Source of the DNA: Papaver somniferum
Lineage: Eukaryota; Streptophyta; Magnoliopsida; Ranunculales; Papaveraceae
Direction of reading: 5' to 3'
DNA length: 64,000 bases
Assembly: GCF_003573695.1 (NCBI RefSeq)
Contig: NC_039360.1
Span: 125,512,336-125,576,335 of the forward strand
The notes under the pieces were generated by a model. The model did no database searches, was not told the DNA's origin, and saw only the letters and a program-made list of their open reading frames with translations. Of the stretch, positions 23,671-34,100 are shown piece after piece (position 1 is the first letter of the stretch; each line of letters opens with the position of its first letter). The translations under genes and the position numbers were made by a program.

Positions 23671-23813
23671 ATCGCCATGAAGGACACTCAACCTTGTGAA
23701 TGGAGCTCCAAGAATAAGGTTCAATGAGATAACTAATTTTTGGTGATGTCAAGAGAGCACTATCTTTGTCCCTCCCTATGATGTAACCGTATGATAGTGC
23801 TGCCTGCATGTTG

Positions 23814-24203
23814 CGTGCATTTTTCCTCTCGTTTGTAACGTCTTAAACACTATATAAGGGAGGAGTCTTGAGCTCATTGAATATACAACAGAGAAACATC
23901 TCTTCTTCTGCTCTCCCTTTGCTTTCAGAAAATAAGTTTTTATTTCTAGTTTCTCTGTTTTTTAACTAACACTGCCAAGTTCTAAGGGTACTCTCTTTGT
24001 ATGCTACATTGAGGGGTACTATCAGTAGTTGTATCCTGGAGGTGACTCGCCAACTGCTATAGCATCTCAGCGGAGTAGCATGCGATATTGCCATTAGTAC
24101 AGCGTATCGTATACGTGCCTCTACATTTTCTGTGCATCTCCAGCAACATCGGTTTGAGCTAAGTATCTTCTTCTCAGTTACATTATTAGTTCTATGTCCA
24201 ACA
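23814..24203 (+). repeat. copia LTR4, 5'-truncated
   Basis: The 3'UTR of unit 3 jumps at about 23811-23815 straight into the middle of the LTR (GTGCATTTTTCCTCTCG), deleting the rest of the UTR, the purine tract and U3 upstream of the TATA box (23851-23857). A short TGCATG/TGCGTGCAT similarity lies at the join. The LTR then runs to its normal end CCAACA. Confidence 0.8.
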
Positions 24204-25160
24204 TTTATCCAGTTGCATTCGGAGTTGTCCATTGCGAAAATTGTGAGAGTTGGCCCTGGTTTGTAGAGAATTTGAAGGGAATTATCCATCAAGATCGTCC
24301 ATTGACTATCGTTTCAGATTGTGGAACTGGTATTCTGAAATTTGTCCCAGAGTTTTTCCCAAATGCTCATCATTCATAGTTCATACTTCCTTATCACATG
24401 AAAGGTAACATTCTGAAATATGTCATTAGCACAGGAGCAGTTTCTTAAGGCTGCAACTAGTTTAACTAATTTGAAATCAACTTCAGTTGTTGATTGGATG
24501 TCGAAAATTTCATTGAAGAGTTGGGCTAATTTTGCATTTGAAGGTTTAAGGTTTGCAGAGAATACTTCTAATATAGCCGAATGCTTTAACAGTTTGATTA
24601 GGCGCGACAAGGTGCTTCCAGCACTTGAGCTAATTGAAGCTATTCCTGGTATGATGATGGTGCAGATGACGTACAAGAGGAAGTGTGAAGCTAATACGTG
24701 GACTACACGACTTACTCCCAAGATGCAGGCAAGGTTGAATAAAAGGGTTAACGAAAACATATGGCTAATACGTGTATACAAGGTCCGACAAGCAAGTGAA
24801 AGGGTATTTGAGGGAATTTCTTAAACTGGAAAACATATGGTTGATTCAGATGCACAATCTTGCACCTACATATTTTCCCTGGTACTCACTCGGTCAAGGC
24901 TATGTTGGAGATTGGAAATGAAGAGCCCTTCAAGCATATTATTCCTTTCTACACAACTCAATATTACAAGGGTCTCTACTCTCTGCCGGTATACCCCATT
25001 CCAGATTTTGATAAGCCTTCGGAAGTTTCAGAGAAGGGTTATGTTTTGCCTCCAATGGTGGTCGTGCACAAGCCAGAAAGCCAAATGCTGCTAGGTACAG
25101 GGGTAGCCGTGAGAAAGTTTGCAAGAAGAGGAGGTGTGGTCAGTGTGGTATGCTGATATT
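24204..25160 (+). pseudogene. MULE (MuDR-type) transposase, C-terminal pseudogene
   Basis: Begins abruptly at the LTR4 end with IYPVAFGVVHCENCESWPWF and DRPLTIVSDCGTGILKFVPEFFPNAHHS, a hallmark of the plant MULE transposase core. After a stop, FAFEGLRFAENTSNIAECFNSL and MVQMTYKRKCEANTW continue it (24420-24824). TYSLPVYPIPDF-like sequence follows in another frame (24860-25100). The end, around 25120-25180, reads as a decayed CCHC-like tail (CGQCG...RRRC). There are at least two frameshifts plus stops, and the SWIM finger is not clearly recognisable. The N-terminal half is not at the left end of the array. Confidence 0.75.
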
Positions 25161-25584
25161 TCTTAACCGCCGAAGATGTCGCAGAGCTCCTTTAGCTCCT
25201 CGTGCACCAACATTTCGAAGGAAGGCTCTCGTTTCAATCTTCTTGAGAAGGATGTTTGGCCTACTGTGATGTTTCATATTCTTAACAACCTACACATTCA
25301 GATTTCGTGGAGGTGGTTCTATAGTTGGGATGGCGATGATGGTGCTGTATTGGTGATGGTGACGATTCAGATGAACTACTTTTTTTTTTCCAGAGATTAT
25401 GTTTTTCATTTCATGTGTCCTGAAGTTTGCAGAACACTTTGTCTTTTTACGATTTATGACCTTAGATTAGTTTGTAGCTATTATTCTTTATGCATTTTGC
25501 TTTTGAACTTTTTTCTTCTGTTCTTATTATGTTAGTTTCTGCAGGTTTCATGTTTTTTCACGGGTAAATTATTGTTTTCTTTAG

Positions 25585-25753
25585 CCATCAACTGTGCATG
25601 TCGACTCCAGTTCAAGGTCAACTATGCTTGTTGACACCCATAATCTGAAATCAATGATCTCTGGAATCAACTATGCCTGTTGATACCAGCTTTTGGGATC
25701 AAATGTGCCTGTTGATACCATTTATTGGGGTCAACTGTGCTTGTTGACACCCA
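25585..25753. repeat. hairpin repeat cluster 1 (five units)
   Basis: Five imperfect units of about 25 bases, at about 25586, 25616, 25663, 25696 and 25727. Each has the form GGTRTCAAC, a 7-base spacer like TGTGCTT, then GTTGAYACC, so the arms are near-perfect inverted repeats. Some units are joined by an ATAATCTGAAATCA spacer that recurs in cluster 3. The cluster lies just downstream of the Ulp1-like gene. Confidence 0.7.
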
Positions 25754-26881
25754 TAATGTTGGAAAAAAAAAACACAAGGCTGCATTTTATAAGTTAGTCC
25801 ATGTTCAGCAACATGTACCTGCAATCCCCTTTACAGTACGTTTTCATTCGTTATAGGTAATAGCAACAAGTAACAAGATAATCATTTCATTCAATATTTT
25901 CAGATAATCATTTAAATGTTTATATCCATCTAATAACTTCAACATATAAGTTCTTTAAGACAATTAAAATACCTAGTTTAAAATGCTTCAGACCAAGTCC
26001 TAGATTAAACTGTTTGAGACTATGCTTCAGAAAATTAAGTTTTTTTACAGGTAACATCAGGTTAATTTTATCATTGCTGCAGTTGTTGGTCAACCAGCTG
26101 CAGTTGTTGTTGCTCAACCTGCTGCAGTTGTTGTTCTGCGGATTCAGTCAGCACAATTATTGGACTCTGGTTTTGTTCTTGTTGCTTTTGTTGATCTTCA
26201 AAGTCTGTCATGAGATATATCGGAGTAAGTTGCTGGTCTTGTTGCTTTTGTTGTTCTTCCAGCTTCCATGCTCCAGGTTCGGACAATATACGTACTGCCA
26301 GCTTGATTCGCTTCCTATGTAATTTCTCAAGCAAGTCTGGAATTTGCGAGAATCCTAAACAGTGGCCATGCTTTAACAATGTCTTCAAATACAAGCATGT
26401 GTGTAGTGCACAATCTGGATAATTTTCTTGCTTGGGAACAGCCGGATATTTAATGTTTGTGTTTATTTCTTCACCTGTATCTAGATCTTTATGACCCATC
26501 TGATTTAGCACACCAGTCAATGGCTTTACCATGGCCGAATATTGTGCATTGTATCCTGCATTATATCTACCAATTGAGTCATAAACTTTCCATCCCCCTC
26601 TTTCCAATGTTAGCAGCACCCAATGGCTTGGTTTATCATTCACTGTCAGGTTCACATGTATCAAAATGTATTTGTTCCCATCATTTACTGGATACTCAGT
26701 CCTAATCCGTTGTATGGTTCCACATCTCTCTAAGCTGTCATTTTTCTTGCTTGTTACAGCGACCCTTACCATTCGCTGCAGTAGTTGATCATAGTTCTAA
26801 GTTCAAAATAATTTTTTGATAGTTGTTTATTAATATAATTGATAAAACAAAAGAGTAATTGTGTTACTTAAATAATCGTCT

Positions 26882-27013
26882 GTTGAGAAAACTAAATGGT
26901 TTTGGTATGCTTTATCATTCTTGCATTTCATCTTCCGATGCAAGAATTTCCGATGCAAGAATGATAAAGCCAAATGGTTTTGGTTTTCTCAACATCTTTC
27001 TGTTGAGAAAACC
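26882..27013. repeat. inverted filler duplication at the LINE 5' junction
   Basis: GCTTTATCATTCTTGCAT (26909-26926) is repeated in exact inverse at 26953-26970. The next bases, GGTTTTCTCAAC (26982-26993), pair with GTTGAGAAAACC (27002-27013), a 12-bp perfect stem. The host segment starting GTTGAGAAAACTAAATGG therefore appears forward, inverted and forward again within 130 bases. Confidence 0.7.
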
Positions 27014-28122
27014 AAATGAGGAATTACCCTTGACTAGATCCGAGCAAGGATTTCATCGTTCAGTTAATTTATGTCCCTAATTTAGTTTCTATTTTCCTCT
27101 ATCTCATCCATGGCTTGAATCTCTATCTTCCTATCTTTATCTTCAATTTATTGATTTGAAGAGACATCCCCTTATTTTACCCATCTCTCAGCCGTGGCTT
27201 GAATCCCTTTCTTCTCATATCTATGTTCAACTTCTTGATTTCAAGAAGATATCCCCTTTTGTATTTCCCTTATCTCATCTCATCTTAATTTAAAGATCTG
27301 ATACATCTCCTACACCCATCAAACATCGAATCCCGTATTAATTCTCACCTCAATCTCATCTCAGTTTGAACTCTGAAGTTCTGATGGCGAATCTACCAAC
27401 CAATTTCATCAATCAAAACCATCTTGCGACCACCTAGATTCTCATAAAATCTGCATCAAACAATTGCTTTACCACCATCTCATAGATCTCCTCCCTTATA
27501 CACATCCTATGCATCTTGTACACATCCCTTACACCCATTTCTCATTTTCAGTTCTAAACCAACAATGGTGCTGGTTTCTGAAAAAGAACAGGTTTCAATC
27601 ATCAGTTCTCAATCGGCATTAATAGTGCTGGTTATGTTGATATTCAGGGTAATTCCTCATTCTCAGTTCTAAACCAACGATGGTGTTGGTTTCTGAAGAA
27701 GAAAAGGTTTCCATCATGAACTCTTAATAGGCATTAATGGGGCCGGTTCTGTTGGTATTCAGAGTAAGCTTTGTCAACGATATGTGATGCAGTGGTTGTG
27801 GCGGCGTCGAGTTCTCAGTAAAGATGAGGTTTTAATTAGAGTTTCATTTCATCTTTGTTGGATTTTCCTCTTTACATGGGCGGTTCCTATCTGGGTATCT
27901 CTAGCTTTGTAACGGGTCTTGGGCTTTGATAAGATTGTGTTTGTTGGGCCTCGTATTTTTACAGCTTGTAAGGGATTCTTTGAGTCTCCCTGGGCTTGGG
28001 TCATCTCCTTAGTTTTACTCTTTCGATCCAAGGTATATCGGTTTGTAATTTTAAATTTCCAGTCTGGTTGTAACGATTCTTATTTCTTTAATAAACCCCT
28101 ATTTCACGATCAAAAAAAAAAA
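26948..28122 (+). mobile_element. 5'-truncated L1 LINE 3' end inside the Ulp1-like exon
   Basis: Bounded by a 17-18-bp target duplication (26930-26947, and 28123-28139 with one base fewer) and ending in a run of A (28112-28123). The last bases, TTTAATAAACCCC then CGATCAAAA, match the 3' end of the L1 LINE at 44.58 kb (TTTAATAAAATCC then CGATCAAAA). Deleting the insert and one duplication restores the host reading frame (TILHRKMKCKNDKAYQ). There is no ORF of note inside; it is mostly 3'UTR-like sequence. Confidence 0.7.
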
Positions 28123-28368
28123 ATCTTCCGATGCAGAATGGTGATGTAGTAATTTATTATCTCTGCGTGAATATAGCCGTTATCCATCAGCTCCTGGATT
28201 TGGTCCCCAGTGATGTTGATTTGCACATCTCCATTGCAGTAGTTAAAAATACTAGCTGTTGTACTGCATTTTCAGAATACCACAAAGGAAACATGTTTTC
28301 AATAAAAATATACTTATATAACCTTGATATGCAAGTGAAGGTATAGAAAACTATAATCTAATAAGATC

Positions 28369-28415
28369 AACTTGTGTTGTCGACATCAGTTTCTGGTGTC
28401 AACTGGTTTTGTTGA
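28369..28415. repeat. hairpin repeat cluster 2 (two decayed units)
   Basis: Two diverged copies of the GGTRTCAAC ... GTTGAYACC palindrome (AGATCAACTTGTG..., GGTGTCAACTGG...) in the intron between exons at 28555 and 28263 of the Ulp1-like gene. Confidence 0.5.
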
Positions 28416-29833
28416 TCTTTAATTCCTGAAACATAGTGTTCAATATAACAATGCTTTCATATGGTAACATTTCTTTTAACATTTTTTTTTAATTAATGCT
28501 AGAGAACTCGTTAGTACATATCCATCATTTTAACGAAGTGATTTTTTTTCTTACCTCTCTGTTGCATTCTCGAAGAATGGCCGAAGTATTTCTCGTTCTT
28601 CGTCACTGCATGAATTCCAGAGATCCAGCCTTTCTGGCCTCATAAGTTTTTCTGGTTCTGCGGGTGGTAGGCAGATGTAGGAGTCGAGATCGATGATTTC
28701 ATCAGTATTGCTGTCTTGCACTTCATTTGTCATCCTCCCCTTTTTGGTTATACCTTTGTATGCATCCAAATATCCTGGTCTCTTTCCGGTCCTTGTTGTT
28801 TTTTTTTACTTCTTTTTCAATAGACCCTATTTCAGGTTTAACAGCTTGTTCTGCGTCATCCATATCAACATCTTGTTCTTCGCTCTGCAATTCTTCTGTT
28901 GTTTCTTCGTTGTTATCCACAGAAGGTACAAACCCATCTAACAAACTTTCATCTTCTGTTTGTCTTTTGTTAGTTTCTGCTCTTGGAGACACTGATGCGA
29001 TTAGGTTGAAATTTGGTGTAATCTCCGAATATTCAGACCAACATCCTACTGGATGTATAATTGAAATTCGCGGTGTTGTATAAATGAACTCATCTCCCAC
29101 CTTTTTCTTCTCATCATCTGCAAGTTTCTCCTTTTCTTCAACTTCATATTCTTTAGCTGCATCATTTCTTCCATCTTGGAAACCCATCTGACAAGAATTC
29201 AATTGCTGGGTAAGTTCTTTGTTGCCCTGCTTTTTGAGTGACAACTTCGCAGAGTGGTAACCTTCGCTGTACATGGCTTCTTGTTTTTCCTGACTTTGGT
29301 CTTTCAATGACTCATCGAATGGTATTTCCAAATTAGTTTCACTTTGCTCTATTGCCTGAATGGATTTCAATATGTCGGTGAAATCATATGACACTCCCAT
29401 TGTAATCTTCGGTGATGACTCTCCAACTGGTTTTCTAGTAGCTTCTAAACGGCGTATCCTTGATTCCTTATCAAGGTGTTCTTTTAGAATTTTGTAAATG
29501 TGATCCATTTCTTTGGAATCTCTAGGAGTTAGTGGTACGCTATCTTTATTCTTTATGACCAGATTAAGTAAGAACATGGCGCTGTTGACGAAATCTGTGC
29601 TTTTAGATCTTTTCTCAAACACATACCTGATTTCTTCTCTGACACATGAAAGGAAAAAATTCTCCTCCTTGTTCTTTTGCTTCTCCTCTTCCAATTTCTT
29701 CTGAACCTCTGCTAAGAGAACCAATGGTTTCTCAACTTCTAGTAGCCCATCCACACATTCTTGTTCAAACTGCAAAGTAAAGTACAACGCAATGAGCAAA
29801 AAATGTAGTGCTAAATACTTTCACTTTTTTTAG

Positions 29834-29962
29834 GGTGTCAACTGTGCATGTTGATACCAGTTTTGGGACCAACTTTGCTTGTTGACACCCATAATCTGAA
29901 ATCAAACATGTTTTCTGAGTGGGAGTTATGGTGTCAACTGTGCTTGTTGATACCAGATTTTG
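29834..29962. repeat. hairpin repeat cluster 3 (three units)
   Basis: Three units in the intron between 30043 and 29769 of the Ulp1-like gene: GTGTCAAC...GTTGATACC, ACCAAC...GTTGACACC and GTGTCAAC...GTTGATACC. The ATAATCTGAAATCA spacer between the second and third is the same as in cluster 1, 4.2 kb away. Confidence 0.7.
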
Positions 29963-31131
29963 GGAAACCACAAAACAAGTAATTTTTCTATAAAAACAAG
30001 TAAATTTTCTATTAAGTGTTTAATTAATATATAAACACTTACTGTACAGTCGAACCACTTCATATCGATCATTTGATTTTCATTTTTACTGGTCTTCTCC
30101 AGCATATGTTTCAAAAATTTGTCGCAGAATGTTATTTGACACCATCCAAGGAATCTTGATGTTGAATTTTCGAAACCTTCCCTTTTCTCAATATAACCTT
30201 CTACATGCTCACAAAACCAGTACCGGAAAAACAAAAACTACATGTTAGTTCTCGCAAAATAAACTATACGCATCATTTCAAATAAAAAAAGAAACATAGT
30301 AATTTTTATATATACCAATAACAGTGGTGTGCAACCAACAACACTTCCGTTTTCTCCTAATGGATTTTCAATGTGTCGGATCGGGTATGGATATGGGTTG
30401 AGGCCTTGCCTTGGCTTCAGGCCCAAATTTTGTTTTCCGAAAAACATAGCTCTTCAACCGGTTAAGGAAAGTTCTTCACGGATTCCAACCCATGTAGAAT
30501 TTTTGAAGATAGTGGTGGTTGGTTTTGTTGGTTGATTAAGAAATGTTTAGAGTTTGTTGAGTAACTACGATTATTGGGTTTGTTTAGGAAACCTATTATA
30601 GGGCTCCAAACTTTGGTTTTTGGGTTCACAGGATGACAAAAAAAAGAGTCATGAAATAATAATCAACAAAATACTTCAATTTATAGATTTTGTTAAAGGT
30701 AATATTCTTCATTAGTGGTCAAATATTCAATATTAGTTGTCAAATATTCAATTAACATTTTGTTGTAGTTAAGACACTTGCAACCACCCTAAAAGGGACA
30801 TAGCCTTGTGAACTACTACTACTGGTTATTTTCTCTTCTTTTCGATGAGGCAAGGATCTCATTCGATGACCTACAGTAACAGTGAAGAATCAAGCAGGAA
30901 AAAAAACAATTTAAAAAAAAGAGTAATAAGTGAACATGGGTTTTAGACATAGTTGAAGGTGGCTTTGCATACGTGATCAATAAGACCAAAGAAAAATAAT
31001 GCATACAAAACCTCTTTTTTATTCCATATGAGAGATCTACAAGGACACTACTGAAGAATTAATGGACGGCCGAGTATTTTCCTGATTATGCCAAAAGAAA
31101 TGGTAACTAGCTGAATGAAATCACCATGTTG

Positions 31132-34100
31132 AGCTAGGACAAGATGTTTTGGTGAAATGTTCCACATTTGTATTGTGGATTCTCATTCAATATAAAGAGC
31201 CTTATATGGCTATTATTACAGAAGATATTGCAAGATTGTATACCAAAAATACAAGATTGACAGACATTAGAATGTCGACAAAATATGACAGCTATAGCTT
31301 AGAAGGATACAACCGTAGTTACTGCTTTGAATGAGTGAGGATAGCTGTATCCTTAACATCCTCCCTCAAGTTGAACATGAGTTGTTGAATGTTCAACTTG
31401 TTCCTGAGATAAAGAAACCTTGGTACTGACAAACCCTTAGTGAAGATGTCAGCAACTTGGTCTTTAGTCGAGATGAACCGTACCAGAAGCTACTTGTTTA
31501 CTACTCTTTCACGCACAAAGTGATAATCAATTTCTATGTGCTTCATACGAGCATGAAAAATTGGATTGGCAGTGAGATATGTAGCCCCTAAATAGTCACA
31601 CCATATTGACGGAGCTCTTACTTCAACACCAAGTTCTTTTAGCAAAGATTGAAGCCAGATTAGTTCAGAAGTTGCTATGGCTATGCCTCTATATTTAGCT
31701 TCAGTGCTCGACTTGGAAACAGTTTTTTGTTTCCTTCCGCTCCAAGATACAAGATTGTTGCCAAAATAGATGCAATATCCACTAGTGGATCGACGATCAT
31801 CGAGACTTCCATCCCAATCAGAGTCAGAGTAGGCATGAAGACTGATATCTGAGGATTTTCGCAAAACCAAACCATGTTGAACTGTGTGTTTGAGATACCT
31901 GAGTATGCGTTTGATTATCTCCCAATGCTCGATGTAAGGGTCTTGCATGAACTGGCACACTTTGTTTACTGCGACAACGATATCATGCCGAGTGAGATGT
32001 AGATACTGTAATGCTCCACAGACACTTCTATAAAGCGTTGGATCCTCAAATCTTTGTGTACCAAATCTGCTGATTTTACTGTTCACAGCCAAGGGAGTAG
32101 CAACTGGTTTTGCAGCATCCATCTTGGCCCGTTTAAGCAGATCAGTGATGTATTTTTGTTGACTCAACAAAACTGAATCTTTTTGCTTAATAACTTCTAT
32201 CCCCAAGAAGTAGCTGAGGTCACTTAAGTCTTTGATTGCAAAAACAGAATTCAGAGCAGATATTAGGTTTGTAATAAGAGAAGAATTGGAACCTGTGATG
32301 ATAATGTCATCAACATATATTAAGACATAAATTAATCCATCTGAATTCGTCTTGATAAATAGTGAATTGTCTGCAACAGATCCTTTGAAACCCAGCTCAA
32401 CTAGGTACGTGCTAAGCCTTGAAAACCAAGTGCGTGGAGCTTGCTTGAGGCCGTAGATTTACTTGTTCAACTTGCAAACGTGAGTTGGAAAGTCAGGATG
32501 AATATAACCAACTAGATGCTTCATATAAACATCTTATGTCAGAACACCATGCAAGAAAGCATTCTGAACATCTAATTGTCACAAGGACCAACCATTTGCC
32601 ACAACAATGGGCAAGACAAGTCTGATAGTGCTTGGTTTAATCACAGGACTGAAGGTTTCATCATAATCAAAACCTTCTCTTTGATTGAATTCTTTAGCTA
32701 CTAGTCGAGCTTTTGGTCTGTCAATTGTACCATCTGCTTTCTGTTTAACCTTAAAAACCCATTTCGAGCCAATCAAATTCATCCATGGTTCATGTGGTAT
32801 GTAGCTCCACGTACCATTACGAATATGAGCATTAATCTCATCATCCATGGGAGGTATCCATATTGGATTTTTCGATGCTTCTGTATAAGATGATGGAGTG
32901 GTGAGGGATGTCTCTGCAAGTGGATACTTTGTTGCTGTAAGACAAAGCTTGTTGACTGGTTTCTTGATACCATGTCTAGCTCTAGTGATCATATGATGAT
33001 GTGTAGGTGGTGCAGGTGGAGCTAATGGAGCCTACTGCAACATAGATGGTTGTGGTGCTGCTGAAGTGGTTGTCTCTGCAGAAGGGATTGATGTAGTAGA
33101 TTCTGGTGCTGCTGTGTTTAAAGTTGACTGCACATTATCCATATTTGGAGATAGAGGTGGTGACTGCAAAATATCCATACCAGGCGACATTGGTGGAATA
33201 TGTGGCAGATGAGAGGATGGTTGAGAAACAATATTCTCATGAGATGAATTGGAAAAAGTGGGTGATGCAAATATTTTTGTGGATGGCCTGGAAATGGGTT
33301 TAGTGATACATACCTGTTGCTTGGCAGCAAATGTGAAGCTCGTTTCTACGAACTTGACGTGTCGAGAGATATACAACCTTCCTGTAGGTACATGTAAACA
33401 TATATATCCTTTGTGCGCGCCACTGTAACCAATGAATACACACGGTAATGATATTGGTTCAAGCTTATTAGAGACATATGGGCGAAGGCATGGGTAACAT
33501 AGACAACCAAAAACCTTTAGAAAGGAGCAGTCAGGTTTTTTGTTGTATAGGAGTTGGAGTGGAGATTTAGCTTCATGTTGGGATACAGGTAGTCTGTTAA
33601 TAAGATAACATGCAGTTGAGAAGGCTTCTACCCAGTATGATTTTGGCATGGAGGCATGAAACACGAGAGCTAATCCGGACTCAGTGATATGTCTAATGCG
33701 TTTTTCAGCAATGCCATTTTGAGCAGATGTATGAGGACACGAAAATCTATGTATAACAACAGAATTATTAAGGAAATAAGTAAACTTCCTAAACTCTCCA
33801 CCATTGTCAGATTGAAAAACCTTGAGTTTATGATCTGTTTGATTTTCTATCAGCTTTTTGAATTGAATAAAGATGGGAAAGGCATCTGATTTTCTAACTA
33901 GTGGATAAATCCAAGTATAGTGTGAGTAAACATCTAGAAAAAGAAGATAATATCTAAAACCATCTTTTGGAACATGTGGTGAAACCCATAAATCAGCAAC
34001 AATTAAACTCAACGGTTCAGCAATAATTGTACTACTAGTAGGAAATGGAAGTTTATGACTCTTGCTCATATTACAAGAGTGACAATAATCAAACTTCTTA

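Larger units (their letters stand above)
2557..24203 (+). mobile_element. head-to-tail Ty1/copia array: 4 LTRs, 3 internal regions, nested insertion
   Basis: Order on the plus strand: RNase H tail and 3'UTR (2557-3503), LTR1 (3504-4427), unit 1 (4428 to 7885, resuming 14601-14904), LTR2 (14905-15857), unit 2 (15858-19554), LTR3 (19555-20509), unit 3 (20510-about 23813), truncated LTR4 (about 23814-24203). After subtracting the 6,710-bp nested element and its 5-bp duplication, the period is about 4.65-4.69 kb. Neighbouring units share a single LTR, as expected from unequal LTR-LTR recombination rather than independent insertions. The right end (LTR4 finishing in CCAACA) abuts a MULE transposase reading frame, so that was probably the original target. 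The left end is truncated inside RNase H, and no partner target duplication is visible there. Confidence 0.85.
26071..30447 (-). pseudogene. Ulp1/C48-type cysteine protease-like gene, interrupted
   Basis: Exons on the minus strand: 30447-30316, about 30238-30043, 29769-28555, 28263-about 28124 continued at 26929-26868, and 26796-26071. The last exon shows the Ulp1/adenain-like pattern: SHWVLLTL (His), WKVYDSI (Asp), and PKQENYPDCALHTC (Gln and Cys). A glutamine-rich tail of about 60 residues follows. The N-terminal exons (NPYPYPIRHIENPLGENGSV; RYWFCEHVEGY) and the charged middle exon are typical of plant Ulp1-like genes that travel with MULEs. Breaks are a one-base frameshift in an A-run near 28801-28809 and a LINE in the fifth exon. 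The 26868/26796 junction is not in phase as I read it. The MULE transposase lies 0.9 kb away in convergent orientation, so both may derive from one Ulp1-carrying MULE. Confidence 0.65.

Noticed and set aside
24204..24380. Array inserted as a whole with a target duplication at both ends
   Set aside because: The left end is truncated in RNase H and no duplicate of the bases after 24203 is seen near 2557.
25176..25535. 119-codon plus-strand frame after the MULE fragment
   Set aside because: Aromatic/leucine-rich, low complexity, overlaps the decayed transposase tail; no family.
28131..28346. Plus-strand 71-codon frame
   Set aside because: It is the shadow of the minus-strand Ulp1-like exon (NITGDQIQELMDNGYIHAEI).
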